From Candidatus Baltobacteraceae bacterium (GTDB taxonomy: Bacteria; Vulcanimicrobiota; Vulcanimicrobiia; Vulcanimicrobiales; Vulcanimicrobiaceae), in contig DATJTX010000016.1 of assembly GCA_035502855.1 (NCBI GenBank), forward strand, positions 124,001-188,000: a stretch of DNA of 64,000 nt, read 5' to 3'. Numbering within the stretch: position 1 is the stretch's first letter; every line of letters starts with the position of its first letter. The position numbers and the translations under genes were made by a program. This document shows positions 1 through 9,172 of this stretch, piece by piece. The notes under the pieces were generated by a model. It ran no database searches and was not told where the DNA came from. It saw only the letters and a program-made list of their open reading frames with translations.

Positions 1-314
1 GAAGCATCGTCGGCCGGTTCCTCGAGCACTCGCGCATCTACGTTTTCGAAAACGGCGGCGACCGCGAGGTCTATATGTCGAGCGCGGATTGGATGGGCCG
101 CAACCTGGATCGCCGGGTCGAGCTGGCCGTGCCGGTCATGGACCCGGTGCTGGCCGAGACGTTGACCAGCGGGGTTCTTTCGGTCTTGCTCTCGGATAAC
201 GTCAAGGGCCGCGTGCTCAATCCGGACGGGTCCTATTCGCGATTGCAAATTCCCGCTAGAGAGATGCCAATACATGCACAACGCATCTATTTGGCCCAGG
301 CACAATCGGCATAA
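1..314 (+). CDS. ppk1: Polyphosphate kinase 1, C-terminal end (truncated by window edge)
   Basis: The reading frame is open from base 3 and ends in TAA. About 103 residues are visible and match the last part of PPK1, which makes and uses polyphosphate with ATP. The recognisable block is [17 protein letters not shown] followed by [15 protein letters not shown]; in PPK1 this belongs to the C-terminal phospholipase-D-like catalytic half. The N-terminal domains and the autophosphorylated histidine region lie upstream of the window. The internal ATG at 75 is not a start, because homology continues upstream of it. The gene is followed by a 111-base gap and a TonB receptor on the same strand; no functional link is evident. 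Confidence 0.93.
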   Translation, partial: SIVGRFLEHSRIYVFENGGDREVYMSSADWMGRNLDRRVELAVPVMDPVLAETLTSGVLSVLLSDNVKGRVLNPDGSYSRLQIPAREMPIHAQRIYLAQAQSA

Positions 315-425
315 TCGTCCTGAACATAATGACTTCTTAATTCGCGCACGCTTACGCTCGTCGGAGAATCTGCTCCGGTGATCCGCGGCAGGTGGTGCTG
401 TATTTGCTTTCGACATGGAGGCCGC

Positions 426-3400
426 GTGCATAGATTCGTTGGAGCTTTCCTCGCCGCGTTGCTTGCCTGCTCAATCGCGCAACCTGTTTTCGCGCAGGCA
501 ACCTCGTCGACGACAGGAGCGGTTCGGGGCACCGTAAGCGACGAGACCGGCGCGCCCGTGGTAGGGGCGAGGGTGACCGTGCACGGCGCCAGCACATACG
601 ACACGACGACTGACGCGAAGGGCCAGTTCGTAGTGGAGGGCGTTGCCCCGGGGCTGTACGTATTTACGGTACAGAAGGCCGGATACAATACGGCGAGCGA
701 GTCCGATTTCGCGATCTTCTCGGGCGAGGTCGAGCATTTGAATGTCACCTTGCATACGGCTACATTTTCGTCGCTGCGAACGATCGCGACCGTCCGCGCG
801 TACGGGCAGGGTACTTTCAACACGTCGACGGCTTCCGTCAACGTAGTTCCGTCGCAGACCTTTGAGGATCAAGCGGCTACGCAAGTCAATCGGGTTCTCA
901 ATCAGATCCCGGGCGTCCAGATCAGCTTACCGTCCGATGACGCGAACGGCGCCGCGCTCGGCGCGGTCACCTTTCCCGATATCCGCGGCGGACTGAGTTA
1001 CGAAACCGCGACCTTGATCGACGGGCATCCGCTCGCAACGCAGTCGTTCGGCGATTATGTGACCACGTATCTCAATAGCTTCATGCTAGGTTCGGTCGAA
1101 GTGATCAAGGGACCGGGGGCCATGGCTCCCGAGGTCAACAACGCGATCGGCGGTACGGTGAACTTCGAGACCAAGGACCCGACGCTCACATTTACACCGG
1201 ATTACACATTCGGAGTGACCAACCACGGCGGAACATATTACAATTTCGGCGTTTCAGACACGGTCGGGCGCGTAGGCTTCGTCTTTGACTTCGCGGGATA
1301 CGACGACCCTTCGGCGCTGAACGGGCAGCGGGTCTGGTATGACCCCACGAGCGAGGGCGATGACGGAGCCGTCGGCAACGTTCCGTCGGGCCAGGGCTAC
1401 GCCTTGACCTCCGTGTCGCAAGGGCGCAGCCTGATTCCGGGCACGGCGAGTTACGTGTACAATCTGTACCCGCTCGTCGCATGCTGCTACACGATCCTCG
1501 GCGATTACGACAATGCCTCCGAACTGCTCAAGCTGCGCTACAAGCTCTCAGGGGCAACCACGGCCACGTTCACCTATCTCGGCGGTCAGACCACGGCAGA
1601 CGAAAATGGCGATAACTCCTCGTACACGCCTAGCCTGTTTACTCCGGGGGCATCATACACCGGCACCGCGCTGGCTCCCAACTCCCCGCTGCTGATATCG
1701 AACGTTTTTGCCAGTGGTCAACCCGTTCTCACGAACAACAATGAGCCCATCCTCGAGGGAGAGGTTCGCACTACGCTCGGAAACGACACGATCCTTGGGC
1801 GCTTTTATCACGCCGGGATCGTGCGATTGGTGCTGCAAGGTGAGGAGCCCAACGTTCCGACCGAGCTAACCGAACAACTCTACGGCGTCGGCAATAATGG
1901 CAGCGGTGTGCCGGTCACCTACAACGGGACGCCGACGCCCGTGTACTATTTCGATTATTTTCAGGAAAATGAAACCGACAAACTCAACGGCTATTCGGTC
2001 GAATGGGATCATCCGATTTCGACGAACAACAATCTCACGTTCTCGTGGGATACGTCGACAGACCAGTCGATCGACTATGAGATCGAGTCCAATACCCTCT
2101 ACGACTCGAGCGGCGGCACGATCGATCTGACGGCGTCCCCCTATTACGCCAGCACGGATCTGCCGGAGGGTTCGGCCCAAACCTCCAGCACGTTCCTTCT
2201 CCGCGACCAGGCTACTCTAGGCAACCGGCTCAGCGCCACGTTGAGCCTCTATGACAATCTCTACCGGAACACGTACACATATTCGAATCCGGAATGTTCG
2301 GCGGCGAGCGGAACGGCGGTGTGCGCGTACAACAGCCCCGACTGGCTCTTCAAGACGACAAACACGTCGCACTTCGATGAAAGACTCGGATTGACATACC
2401 GCCTCAATCCGAACGCGATCCTGCGGTTGGCAGCGGGTTCGGCGATCGCACCTCCGTACCTGTATATCCTTTCGCAGCTCAATGGCTCGGTGAGCGTGAA
2501 CACGACCACCAACACGGCGACCGTGAAGCTCAATAACGGCAACCTCCTACCGGAGACGGCGGCCGGAATCGATCTGGGTGCAGATGTCCGGGTGCCAAAG
2601 ACCTCGCTGTACTTCTCGGCCGATGCGTACCAGACGAATCTCTTCAATCACTTCATAGAGACATACCAGTCGATCGGAACGTGCGGAAGTAACAGTGCAG
2701 GCTTGACCTGCCCGACGGGCAGCCCTACGACGCCGCTCTATTCGGAGCAGTACTTCAATTTGAGCAACTCACGCTTTCAAGGCGTCGAGCTTTCCTTCAA
2801 GCGCGTTGCGCCCCAGGGATTGAATTTCACCGTCTCGGGTGCGATCCAGCACGCGTATGCCTACAACTTGCCGCCCTGCTTCTACGGCTTCAGCGCGACG
2901 ACTGGGGCGTGCGGCTACTACACGAATCTCGGCATCATTCCCGGCGAGAATTTCACGGCAGCCTACACGGGCGGAGAAGTCTCCGGCTACGGGTACAACA
3001 GCTTCTCGAATCAGAGCATTCCGTACTTCCAGGGCAACGCATCGGTTGCGTACTACTGGGCCAACGGACTCTACGCCGAACTGGGGACGACGCTCTACGG
3101 TAAGAACAATTCGTTCAACGAAGCGCCGTTCTCGATCTCGTACGCAACGCTTCGTATACCCCTCTCCGACACGCTGTCGCTCCAAGTGTCGGGGGACAAC
3201 ATTTTCAATTCTTTGAACGGCTATTTCCCGATTCTCGGCGGCGGCGTCGATGCGCCGCTGGCGGCATCTCCGGTTCTCAACGGCGTCAAATTACCAGCGC
3301 TCGCTGCCACGAATGCGAACGTTCTCGGGCCGGCGACGTACCGTTTTGAACTTACCAAGACCTTCGGCAAAGTCTATAGCGGCAACGGAAGTAAACCAAA

Positions 3401-3428
3401 CTCGTCGCAATCGCAATCGCAACCATAA
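426..3428 (+). CDS. TonB-dependent receptor, Oar-like, with carboxypeptidase-regulatory domain (paralogue 1)
   Basis: Predicted outer-membrane receptor of 1000 residues. I start it at GTG 426 rather than the upstream GTG 378: GGAG lies six bases ahead and the result is a clean signal peptide (residues 1-24, ending FAQA). Residues 30-115 form a CarboxypepD_reg beta-sandwich (GTVSDETGAPVVGARV). Residues 130-245 form the plug (RVLNQIPGV, IRGGLSYETATLIDG, VEVIKGPG), and the rest is the barrel. The last strand ends YRFELTKTF, followed by a hydrophilic tail of about 17 residues that the second receptor lacks. I see no clear TonB box. The stop overlaps the next reading frame, and the lipoprotein start follows 24 bases on, so both are probably co-transcribed. 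The substrate is unknown. Confidence 0.9.
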   Translation: MHRFVGAFLAALLACSIAQPVFAQATSSTTGAVRGTVSDETGAPVVGARVTVHGASTYDTTTDAKGQFVVEGVAPGLYVFTVQKAGYNTASESDFAIFSGEVEHLNVTLHTATFSSLRTIATVRAYGQGTFNTSTASVNVVPSQTFEDQAATQVNRVLNQIPGVQISLPSDDANGAALGAVTFPDIRGGLSYETATLIDGHPLATQSFGDYVTTYLNSFMLGSVEVIKGPGAMAPEVNNAIGGTVNFETKDPTLTFTPDYTFGVTNHGGTYYNFGVSDTVGRVGFVFDFAGYDDPSALNGQRVWYDPTSEGDDGAVGNVPSGQGYALTSVSQGRSLIPGTASYVYNLYPLVACCYTILGDYDNASELLKLRYKLSGATTATFTYLGGQTTADENGDNSSYTPSLFTPGASYTGTALAPNSPLLISNVFASGQPVLTNNNEPILEGEVRTTLGNDTILGRFYHAGIVRLVLQGEEPNVPTELTEQLYGVGNNGSGVPVTYNGTPTPVYYFDYFQENETDKLNGYSVEWDHPISTNNNLTFSWDTSTDQSIDYEIESNTLYDSSGGTIDLTASPYYASTDLPEGSAQTSSTFLLRDQATLGNRLSATLSLYDNLYRNTYTYSNPECSAASGTAVCAYNSPDWLFKTTNTSHFDERLGLTYRLNPNAILRLAAGSAIAPPYLYILSQLNGSVSVNTTTNTATVKLNNGNLLPETAAGIDLGADVRVPKTSLYFSADAYQTNLFNHFIETYQSIGTCGSNSAGLTCPTGSPTTPLYSEQYFNLSNSRFQGVELSFKRVAPQGLNFTVSGAIQHAYAYNLPPCFYGFSATTGACGYYTNLGIIPGENFTAAYTGGEVSGYGYNSFSNQSIPYFQGNASVAYYWANGLYAELGTTLYGKNNSFNEAPFSISYATLRIPLSDTLSLQVSGDNIFNSLNGYFPILGGGVDAPLAASPVLNGVKLPALAATNANVLGPATYRFELTKTFGKVYSGNGSKPNSSQSQSQP

Positions 3429-3451
3429 TGCATCACAGGGGGGAACATCCG

Positions 3452-5446
3452 GTGTTTACCAAGAGTTCGAAGTGGCAGCGCTTGAGTATTCTGGTTGCTT
3501 TTGCCGTGCTGGCGGTAGCAGCGGCGTGCTCCGGCGGCGGTAACCCGACGCCGCTCTATCCCCCGACGTCGGGCGGTATTGCCGGAGCAAGTGCATACAC
3601 GTTTCCAGCCGTGAACGGCATCAATTCAACCATGTCGGTCACCGGCACGGGAACCTTGACGGCGAGCTCTTCGGCCTCTGCCCCGTCGGTAGGCGCGATC
3701 CCCCAGCTGAAGCAGCGAGCGCAGACCGGTTCTTCGAACGAGGCGCTCATTTATTACACCGTGACCGCATCGTCTACGCTGACCATCAAGGCGCTCTCGG
3801 TACAGGTCGGCTTCACTGCGGCCCCGACCGAGTCGGTCTATCTCGCGTACTGGGACGGGACGGAATGGGTCGCGGGCTCGACGCCGGGGGCCTACGCGGC
3901 CGGCGAGGTCACGCTTTCGCTGCCGTCGTCGGCGCTGCCGATCACGGTTCAGGCAGGGCAGTCGCTCTATTTGGCCGCCTACGAAGGGCAGCAGATCGGC
4001 ACGCCACCGCCGCCGGTGCCGGTTGTTTCACCCAATCCACTGACTCTTGCGGAAGGCACGTCCCAGACGGTTACGGTCACGAGTAAGGCCGGGCTGACGA
4101 TCACGGCGCTGAGTTCGAATACGAACGTCGTGACGGTGTCGCCTGCGTCGGAAACCGTCGGAAGCGACGGCACGGCCTCGTTTACCGTCACGGCTCAATA
4201 CGTTGCCTCAACCGCGAACGTAACCTTCACCGATCCGATCAATCAGACGGCAACGCTCGTGGTGACGACCAACAACAGCTACAGCTCACCGGAGCCGGCA
4301 CCGTCGGCGATCTCACTTTCGGCCAACGACACGACCGACGTGGCGATCACGACCAAGCCCGATTCGACCATTACGGCCACTCTTGCGGCGGGAAGCGCGA
4401 CCGGCGTGATTTCTTTCCCCAGTTCGGAGTCGGCAAGCAGTACGGGTTCGGTTTCGTATCCGATCACGGCCGTTGCACCGGGTACGGCGACCGTGACCTT
4501 CACCGACGTGTTTGGTAACACCGGTTCGCTCACGGTCAACGTTTCGTCGATCACGAACGGTGCATTCAATAACGGCCTCACTGGGTGGACCGGATGCTCA
4601 TATCCGCACACCCTGCTTGCCTCATATACGAGCCCCTCGCCTGGACCGCCGGCATACGCGCCCTCGCCGTGGCCTGCGCAGAGCACGATCTCTAGTGGCG
4701 ATCAAACGGGCTTGGAGACGGTGGTCTCTTCGGCGACCGCCGCGAACTTCGTGTCGGTGACGGCGCCTCCAATGAATGACCGGATGAACTACACGGCCGA
4801 ACCGACTGCCGCGCCGGGCGCTACAGCCGCTCCGACAGATCCGCCCGGTGTTGGTACAACACCACCGCCGGTGCTCGGCAGTGACGTTGCTTTCATCGGC
4901 TCAGATGAGGCAACCGAGGCTGGAGAACTCGGCATCTGCCAGACCTTTACCGTCTCAGCGGCAAGTCCGTACCTTTCGTTTTGGGTTTGGGAGGGCGGCT
5001 TCAATTACGGACCGCCCGACTATGGCGATCAGGACGCCGTACTGCTCAGCAACTCGACAGGCACTGGTACGATCGTGCAAGCGCTGTTCCAGGAGGAGAA
5101 CTGCTTCCAGGACTCGTCACCTGCGGGCGTCGAGGCCGGGCTCGGGCCGCCATCAGCCTACGACAACGGCTGCGATCCCTCCGACGATAAGTACAACAAT
5201 AACTACTGGGTTAACGGTGGATACTGGGTGCAGCGAGGTCCATACGATCTTAGTGGCCTTGCCGGACAAACGGTGGTCTTCTACGTTGGGCAGGACCTGT
5301 ACAAGACATACGCCGCTTCGGCTAGCGCATACCACTCGGAGATGATGTTCCTCGGTAACGTGCAGACGAGTTCGTCGTCCGCCTTCCCCTCCACAACGCC
5401 GTACACGGCGCATCGAGTCCTAACGATGACGCTCAAGCCGCGATAA
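3452..5446 (+). CDS. Surface lipoprotein with Ig-like (BIG-type) repeats, unknown function
   Basis: Encodes 664 residues. An in-frame ATG exists at 3428, but GTG 3452 has a G-rich ribosome site (3438-3443) and gives a proper lipoprotein signal with lipobox AVAAACSGGG. After it comes a beta-rich domain (about residues 40-175), then two Ig/BIG-like modules, the first beginning NPLTLAEGTSQTVTVTS and the second SAISLSANDTTDVAIT. The C-terminal half begins NGAFNNGLTGWTGC and resembles a jelly-roll carbohydrate-binding or secreted module, though I cannot name the family. The gene sits between two paralogous TonB receptors and ends just before an intrinsic terminator, so a role as extracellular partner of receptor 1, analogous to SusD only in arrangement, is an inference. 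Confidence 0.75.
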   Translation: MFTKSSKWQRLSILVAFAVLAVAAACSGGGNPTPLYPPTSGGIAGASAYTFPAVNGINSTMSVTGTGTLTASSSASAPSVGAIPQLKQRAQTGSSNEALIYYTVTASSTLTIKALSVQVGFTAAPTESVYLAYWDGTEWVAGSTPGAYAAGEVTLSLPSSALPITVQAGQSLYLAAYEGQQIGTPPPPVPVVSPNPLTLAEGTSQTVTVTSKAGLTITALSSNTNVVTVSPASETVGSDGTASFTVTAQYVASTANVTFTDPINQTATLVVTTNNSYSSPEPAPSAISLSANDTTDVAITTKPDSTITATLAAGSATGVISFPSSESASSTGSVSYPITAVAPGTATVTFTDVFGNTGSLTVNVSSITNGAFNNGLTGWTGCSYPHTLLASYTSPSPGPPAYAPSPWPAQSTISSGDQTGLETVVSSATAANFVSVTAPPMNDRMNYTAEPTAAPGATAAPTDPPGVGTTPPPVLGSDVAFIGSDEATEAGELGICQTFTVSAASPYLSFWVWEGGFNYGPPDYGDQDAVLLSNSTGTGTIVQALFQEENCFQDSSPAGVEAGLGPPSAYDNGCDPSDDKYNNNYWVNGGYWVQRGPYDLSGLAGQTVVFYVGQDLYKTYAASASAYHSEMMFLGNVQTSSSSAFPSTTPYTAHRVLTMTLKPR

Positions 5447-5463
5447 CCAACGGCAGTTGAATG

Positions 5464-5490
5464 AAGGGGTCGCCACGGCGACCCCTTTTT
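5464..5490 (+). terminator. Intrinsic terminator after the receptor-lipoprotein operon
   Basis: Arms AAGGGGTCGC and GCGACCCCTT make a perfect 10-bp stem with a 4-base loop, followed by a T run. It lies 17 bases after the lipoprotein stop codon. Confidence 0.88.
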
Positions 5491-5502
5491 GACCGAACTT
5501 GA

Positions 5503-5579
5503 CCTCTTCAATCAAAGATAAAGAGGCCTTAAGATTCTCAATCTACACTGAGAATGTTACTGCGGCTCAAGGCCGCAGT
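5503..5579 (+). other. Leader with three consecutive hairpins upstream of TonB receptor 2
   Basis: Three inverted repeats follow each other between the terminator and the second receptor. CCTCTT (5503-5508) pairs with AAGAGG (5521-5526). ATTCTCA (5534-5540) pairs with TGAGAAT (5549-5555). ACTGCGGC (5559-5566) pairs with GCCGCAGT (5572-5579) around a five-base loop. The ribosome site GGAGG follows about 20 bases later. They could be a regulatory 5' leader or an RNA-stability element. I recognise no known riboswitch. Confidence 0.4.
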
Positions 5580-5611
5580 GGCTCTTTCTTGCTTGTTGTT
5601 ATGGAGGCAGT

Positions 5612-8600
5612 GTGAGCACACTCACGCGCATCCTGGCTGCAATCATGACCGCGGCGCTCAGCGTTGGACCCGTCAGCGCGGCAACGTCTCCGAGCGTCCC
5701 GGTCATCGTGGCCCAGGGTGCATCCACCGCGACGGTGCAAGGCACCGTCAAAGATGATTCCGGCGCGCCGCTGGCCGGGGCGCACATCGATCTGCGCGGT
5801 CCGTCGACCTATTCGGCGAATACCGATGCCACCGGCGCCTTCACGATTTCCAACGTCACGCCGGGCGTCTACGTACTCGCGGCCCAGAAACCCGGCTATC
5901 AGACCGCGACCGAGACCGACTTCGCACTGCTCGGCGGGGCGACGCAGAACGTCCTGGTAACCCTGCACGCGGAAACGTTCACCTCGCTGCGGACGATTGC
6001 GACGGTGCGCGCCTACGGCCAGGCGACGTTCAACACCTCGACCGCGTCGGTCAACGTCGTGAGCGGTCAGGCCTTTGTCGATGAGGCGCAGCCGCAGGTC
6101 AATCGCATCCTCAACCAGATTCCGGGCGTGCAGAACACGCTCCCGACCTCCAGCGCCAACGGCGCGGTGCCGGGTGCGGTGACGGTGCCGAACATCCGCG
6201 GCGGGCTCTCGTTCGAGACGGCAACGCTGATCGACGGTCACCCGCTCGCGGTCGGCGACTACGGCGACTACGTCACGACCTTCCTCAATAGTTTCATGTT
6301 GGGAAGCGTAGAAGTCATCAAGGGCCCCGGCGTCATGGCGCCCGAGACCAACTACGCGATCAACGGTACGGTCAACTTCCGCACCAAGGATCCAACCGAC
6401 ACGTTTACGCCCGACTACACCTTCGGCATCAGCACGCACGGTGAAACGTACTTCAACTTCGGTGTGTCGGACACGATCGGCCGGCTCGGCTTCGTAGTGG
6501 ATCTCGCCGGCGACGACAATCCCTCGGCGCTGGACGGAACGTCGACCTACTTCCAGACCTACGGAAACAACGGCGTTGCCAATTGGAACGGCACGACGGG
6601 GACGAACGTCTCGTACAACTACACGTACATTCCGTCTACGAGCAGCACCGATCCCAAGCTCGCTGGAACAACGACTGCACTCAACCACATCTATGGTCTG
6701 CTTGCGTGCTGTTACACCTACGGCGCGAATTTCGACCAGACAGCCGAGCTGTTCAAGCTGCGGTACAAGTTCTCGAATGCGACGACAGCCACCGCCAGCT
6801 ATCTGGGTAGCCAGACCTACGCCGATCAGAACGAAAACACCGGCTCGGAAATGATTCCGTCCGTCTTTAGCCCCGACGAGGTTGGTTCGATCTATTACAA
6901 GACGAGCAGCCCCACCTACAGCACGGCAGCAGCCACCTATACGGGCTCGCTCGCTCAAGGAACCTCGCTGCTCGTGCCCAACGCGGTCTATCCGGACACG
7001 GCGCAAGAGATCAACAACGAGCCGATTTTCCAGGCCGAAATTCGGACGCTGCTCGGGCAAGACACGGTTTTGGCGCGTTACTATCACGCCTCGATCGATC
7101 GCCTGATCTACGAAGGGAATCCGAATCCGTCGACGCCGGTCGTCGGATTCTATCAACTCTATGGCGTCAATCCGGCATCGAGCAATTCCTGTGCGGCGAC
7201 GACCTGTCCGCCCACGGTGTTCAACGGCCAGACGACGGAGCTGGCAAACTTCGACTGGTATAACCAATGGGAAGAAGATCGCCTCAACGGTCTTTCGCTC
7301 GAATACGATCATGGTTACGGCGACGGAAACGACGTCACGCTCTCTGTCGATCAAACGAACGCGTCGTCGTCGGCCGGGAGCTGGTCGGCGAACTACCCGG
7401 GCATCGTCTCCGGCACGGACACGTACGCTCCGCCGTCGACGCCGACGCAAACGCCCTCGGTCACCAACCCGCTCGGCACGAGCCAGCTGTTCACGACGAT
7501 CCTTCTGCGTAACGTCTACAACATCTCGCCCAACCTGACCGGCACGCTGGCGCTCTACGACAACCTGTATCAGAATACGTTCCCCTACGAGTGTGTGACG
7601 GGCGCGGGCGCGCTCACGAGCTCTTGCGCGATCAACGGCTCGAACGCGCGCTTCACTACCAACCATAACTCGCACTTCGACGAGCGCATCGCGCTCGAGT
7701 ACCGTCCCAAGAACAATATCGCAATTCGGCTCTCAGCCGGTTCCTCGATTGCGCCGCCGTACCTGAGCTTGCTCAGCAAGGTCTCGACGGCCATCACCTG
7801 CTCGACCTCCACTGGAATTTGCAGCTCTGCTGCCAACAATCCGAACCTGCTGCCGGAAACAGCGTTCGGCTACGATCTCGGTGCGGATTACCGGCTCAAA
7901 GACAATGTGACGGTTATCTCGGTCGACGGCTACATGACGAATCTCTTCAATCGCTTCCTCGCCGAAGAGTATACCGTTGGGAACTGCTCAAGCGCCGGCA
8001 TCACCTGCCCCGGAGCGGAAGCGGGCAATCCGGCCTACTTGGTCTATCAGTCCCTCAATACCAACTTGAACAACTCGCGCTACGAGGGCATCGAACTCTC
8101 GCTCAAACGCGTCGTACCGCAGGGCTTTGGCTTCGAAGTCGACGGCGCGATTCAGCACTCGTACGCCTACAATCTGCCTCCCGGGTTCTACTGCGTAGGC
8201 CTCAAAGCCGGTGTTCCGTGCATCCCGGCGAACTACAACGTAAACTTGCCGATCATCGCCGGCGAGAATTTCACCGGCAACACGTTCGGTACGGTTTACG
8301 GAGCCCCGGGTGGAGTCTACGCAAACTCCTCAGTCGGTGCAAGCGGCTTCTCGAACACGGCGATCCCGTATCTGCAAGGCAACGCCGAGATCAACTGGAC
8401 CTCGACGAGCGGGATCTACGCCGCGCTTGGCGACACGCTCTACGGCAAGAACAACGGCTACAATCTGCCGCCGTTCGGCATTGCCTACGCTACGATTCGC
8501 GTTCCTATCTCGAAGACGATATCGATCCAAGCCTCGGGCGATAACATCTTCAACGCATGGACGCAGGTTTTCCCGATCGTCGGCGGCGGCATCGCCTACC

Positions 8601-8689
8601 CGCTGGCGAATGGCACACTCGGCGCAACGATCGGCAATACAGTCGGGCCGGCGACCTATCGCTTCCAACTGACCAAGACGCTTCCGTAA
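5612..8689 (+). CDS. TonB-dependent receptor, Oar-like, with carboxypeptidase-regulatory domain (paralogue 2)
   Basis: A 1025-residue paralogue of the receptor at 426. The GTG start is preceded by TATGGAGGCAGT, almost the same context as for paralogue 1. Signal peptide about residues 1-24 (PVSAATSP), CarboxypepD_reg domain about 45-130 (GTVKDDSGAPLAGAHID), plug about 150-260 (RILNQIPGVQ, NIRGGLSFETATLIDG, VEVIKGPGVMAPE), then the barrel, ending YRFQLTKTLP. The first 250 residues are much more alike between the two receptors than the extracellular-loop regions, so the pair probably bind different ligands through the same energising machinery. Its own leader and the preceding terminator make it a separate transcription unit. 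Confidence 0.9.
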   Translation: MSTLTRILAAIMTAALSVGPVSAATSPSVPVIVAQGASTATVQGTVKDDSGAPLAGAHIDLRGPSTYSANTDATGAFTISNVTPGVYVLAAQKPGYQTATETDFALLGGATQNVLVTLHAETFTSLRTIATVRAYGQATFNTSTASVNVVSGQAFVDEAQPQVNRILNQIPGVQNTLPTSSANGAVPGAVTVPNIRGGLSFETATLIDGHPLAVGDYGDYVTTFLNSFMLGSVEVIKGPGVMAPETNYAINGTVNFRTKDPTDTFTPDYTFGISTHGETYFNFGVSDTIGRLGFVVDLAGDDNPSALDGTSTYFQTYGNNGVANWNGTTGTNVSYNYTYIPSTSSTDPKLAGTTTALNHIYGLLACCYTYGANFDQTAELFKLRYKFSNATTATASYLGSQTYADQNENTGSEMIPSVFSPDEVGSIYYKTSSPTYSTAAATYTGSLAQGTSLLVPNAVYPDTAQEINNEPIFQAEIRTLLGQDTVLARYYHASIDRLIYEGNPNPSTPVVGFYQLYGVNPASSNSCAATTCPPTVFNGQTTELANFDWYNQWEEDRLNGLSLEYDHGYGDGNDVTLSVDQTNASSSAGSWSANYPGIVSGTDTYAPPSTPTQTPSVTNPLGTSQLFTTILLRNVYNISPNLTGTLALYDNLYQNTFPYECVTGAGALTSSCAINGSNARFTTNHNSHFDERIALEYRPKNNIAIRLSAGSSIAPPYLSLLSKVSTAITCSTSTGICSSAANNPNLLPETAFGYDLGADYRLKDNVTVISVDGYMTNLFNRFLAEEYTVGNCSSAGITCPGAEAGNPAYLVYQSLNTNLNNSRYEGIELSLKRVVPQGFGFEVDGAIQHSYAYNLPPGFYCVGLKAGVPCIPANYNVNLPIIAGENFTGNTFGTVYGAPGGVYANSSVGASGFSNTAIPYLQGNAEINWTSTSGIYAALGDTLYGKNNGYNLPPFGIAYATIRVPISKTISIQASGDNIFNAWTQVFPIVGGGIAYPLANGTLGATIGNTVGPATYRFQLTKTLP

Positions 8690-8700
8690 CGCGCGTAAAG

Positions 8701-8729
8701 GCAGCGCCGGCGCTAGCCGCCGGCGCTGC
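8701..8729. terminator. Hairpin between convergent receptor 2 and EVE-domain gene
   Basis: GCAGCGCCGGCG (8701-8712) is perfectly complementary to CGCCGGCGCTGC (8718-8729). The stop codon of the minus-strand EVE gene lies in the loop, so the hairpin can serve both converging transcripts. There is no good T run on either side, so it may act as a transcript-end stabiliser and not a true terminator. Confidence 0.5.
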
Positions 8730-9141
8730 GTGATAACTCCAAAATGATCTTCCATTCGTGCGGCATGACGGGCTGCACGGATAATCGCTGACCGCGTTTG
8801 AGCAGGGCCATGCCGAGCAGGCGCGGCTCGGCGCGCATGCGCGCGAGCGTCACCGGATGTTGCAGCGGCTCGACGTACTCGACGTCGACGTTCATCCAGC
8901 GCGAGTCGGGCGGCGCGGTCGCATCGGGGTATGCCGTCTTCACGACCTTGACGACGCCGACGGCCGCGGGCTCGGCGATGCTCGAGTGATAGAAGAAGCC
9001 GAGGTCGCCCACCGCCATCTCCAGCATGTTGTTGCGCGCTTGGAAATTGCGCACGCCGCTCCACGGTGTGACGCGATCTTTGCTCAGCTGCTCGAAGCTG
9101 TACGCATGCGGCTCGCTTTTGAAAAGCCAGTAGCGGGACAT
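8713..9141 (-). CDS. EVE-domain protein (thymocyte nuclear protein 1-like)
   Basis: A 142-residue, single-domain protein. The start MSRYWLFKSEP is the family's canonical N-terminus, followed by WSGVRNFQARNNM, GFFYHSS and GVVKVVK, all typical of EVE domains. EVE domains belong to the PUA/ASCH/YTH-like fold and are associated with reading modified bases in DNA or RNA; the target here is unknown. A strong purine-rich ribosome site (GGGGAGGG) precedes the ATG, and length matches the family. No restriction or defence genes lie next to it, so a housekeeping role is as likely as one in modified-DNA restriction. Confidence 0.9.
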   Translation of the reverse strand: MSRYWLFKSEPHAYSFEQLSKDRVTPWSGVRNFQARNNMLEMAVGDLGFFYHSSIAEPAAVGVVKVVKTAYPDATAPPDSRWMNVDVEYVEPLQHPVTLARMRAEPRLLGMALLKRGQRLSVQPVMPHEWKIILELSRSAGG

Positions 9142-9172
9142 GACCCTCCCCTCTCGGAAATGCGCTCGGGTT

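Noticed and set aside
5567-7675. Long minus-strand open frame (702 codons) opposite TonB receptor 2
   Set aside because: It lies wholly antisense to a gene with clear family motifs, has arginine/valine-biased composition typical of GC-rich shadow frames, and no ribosome site or domain.
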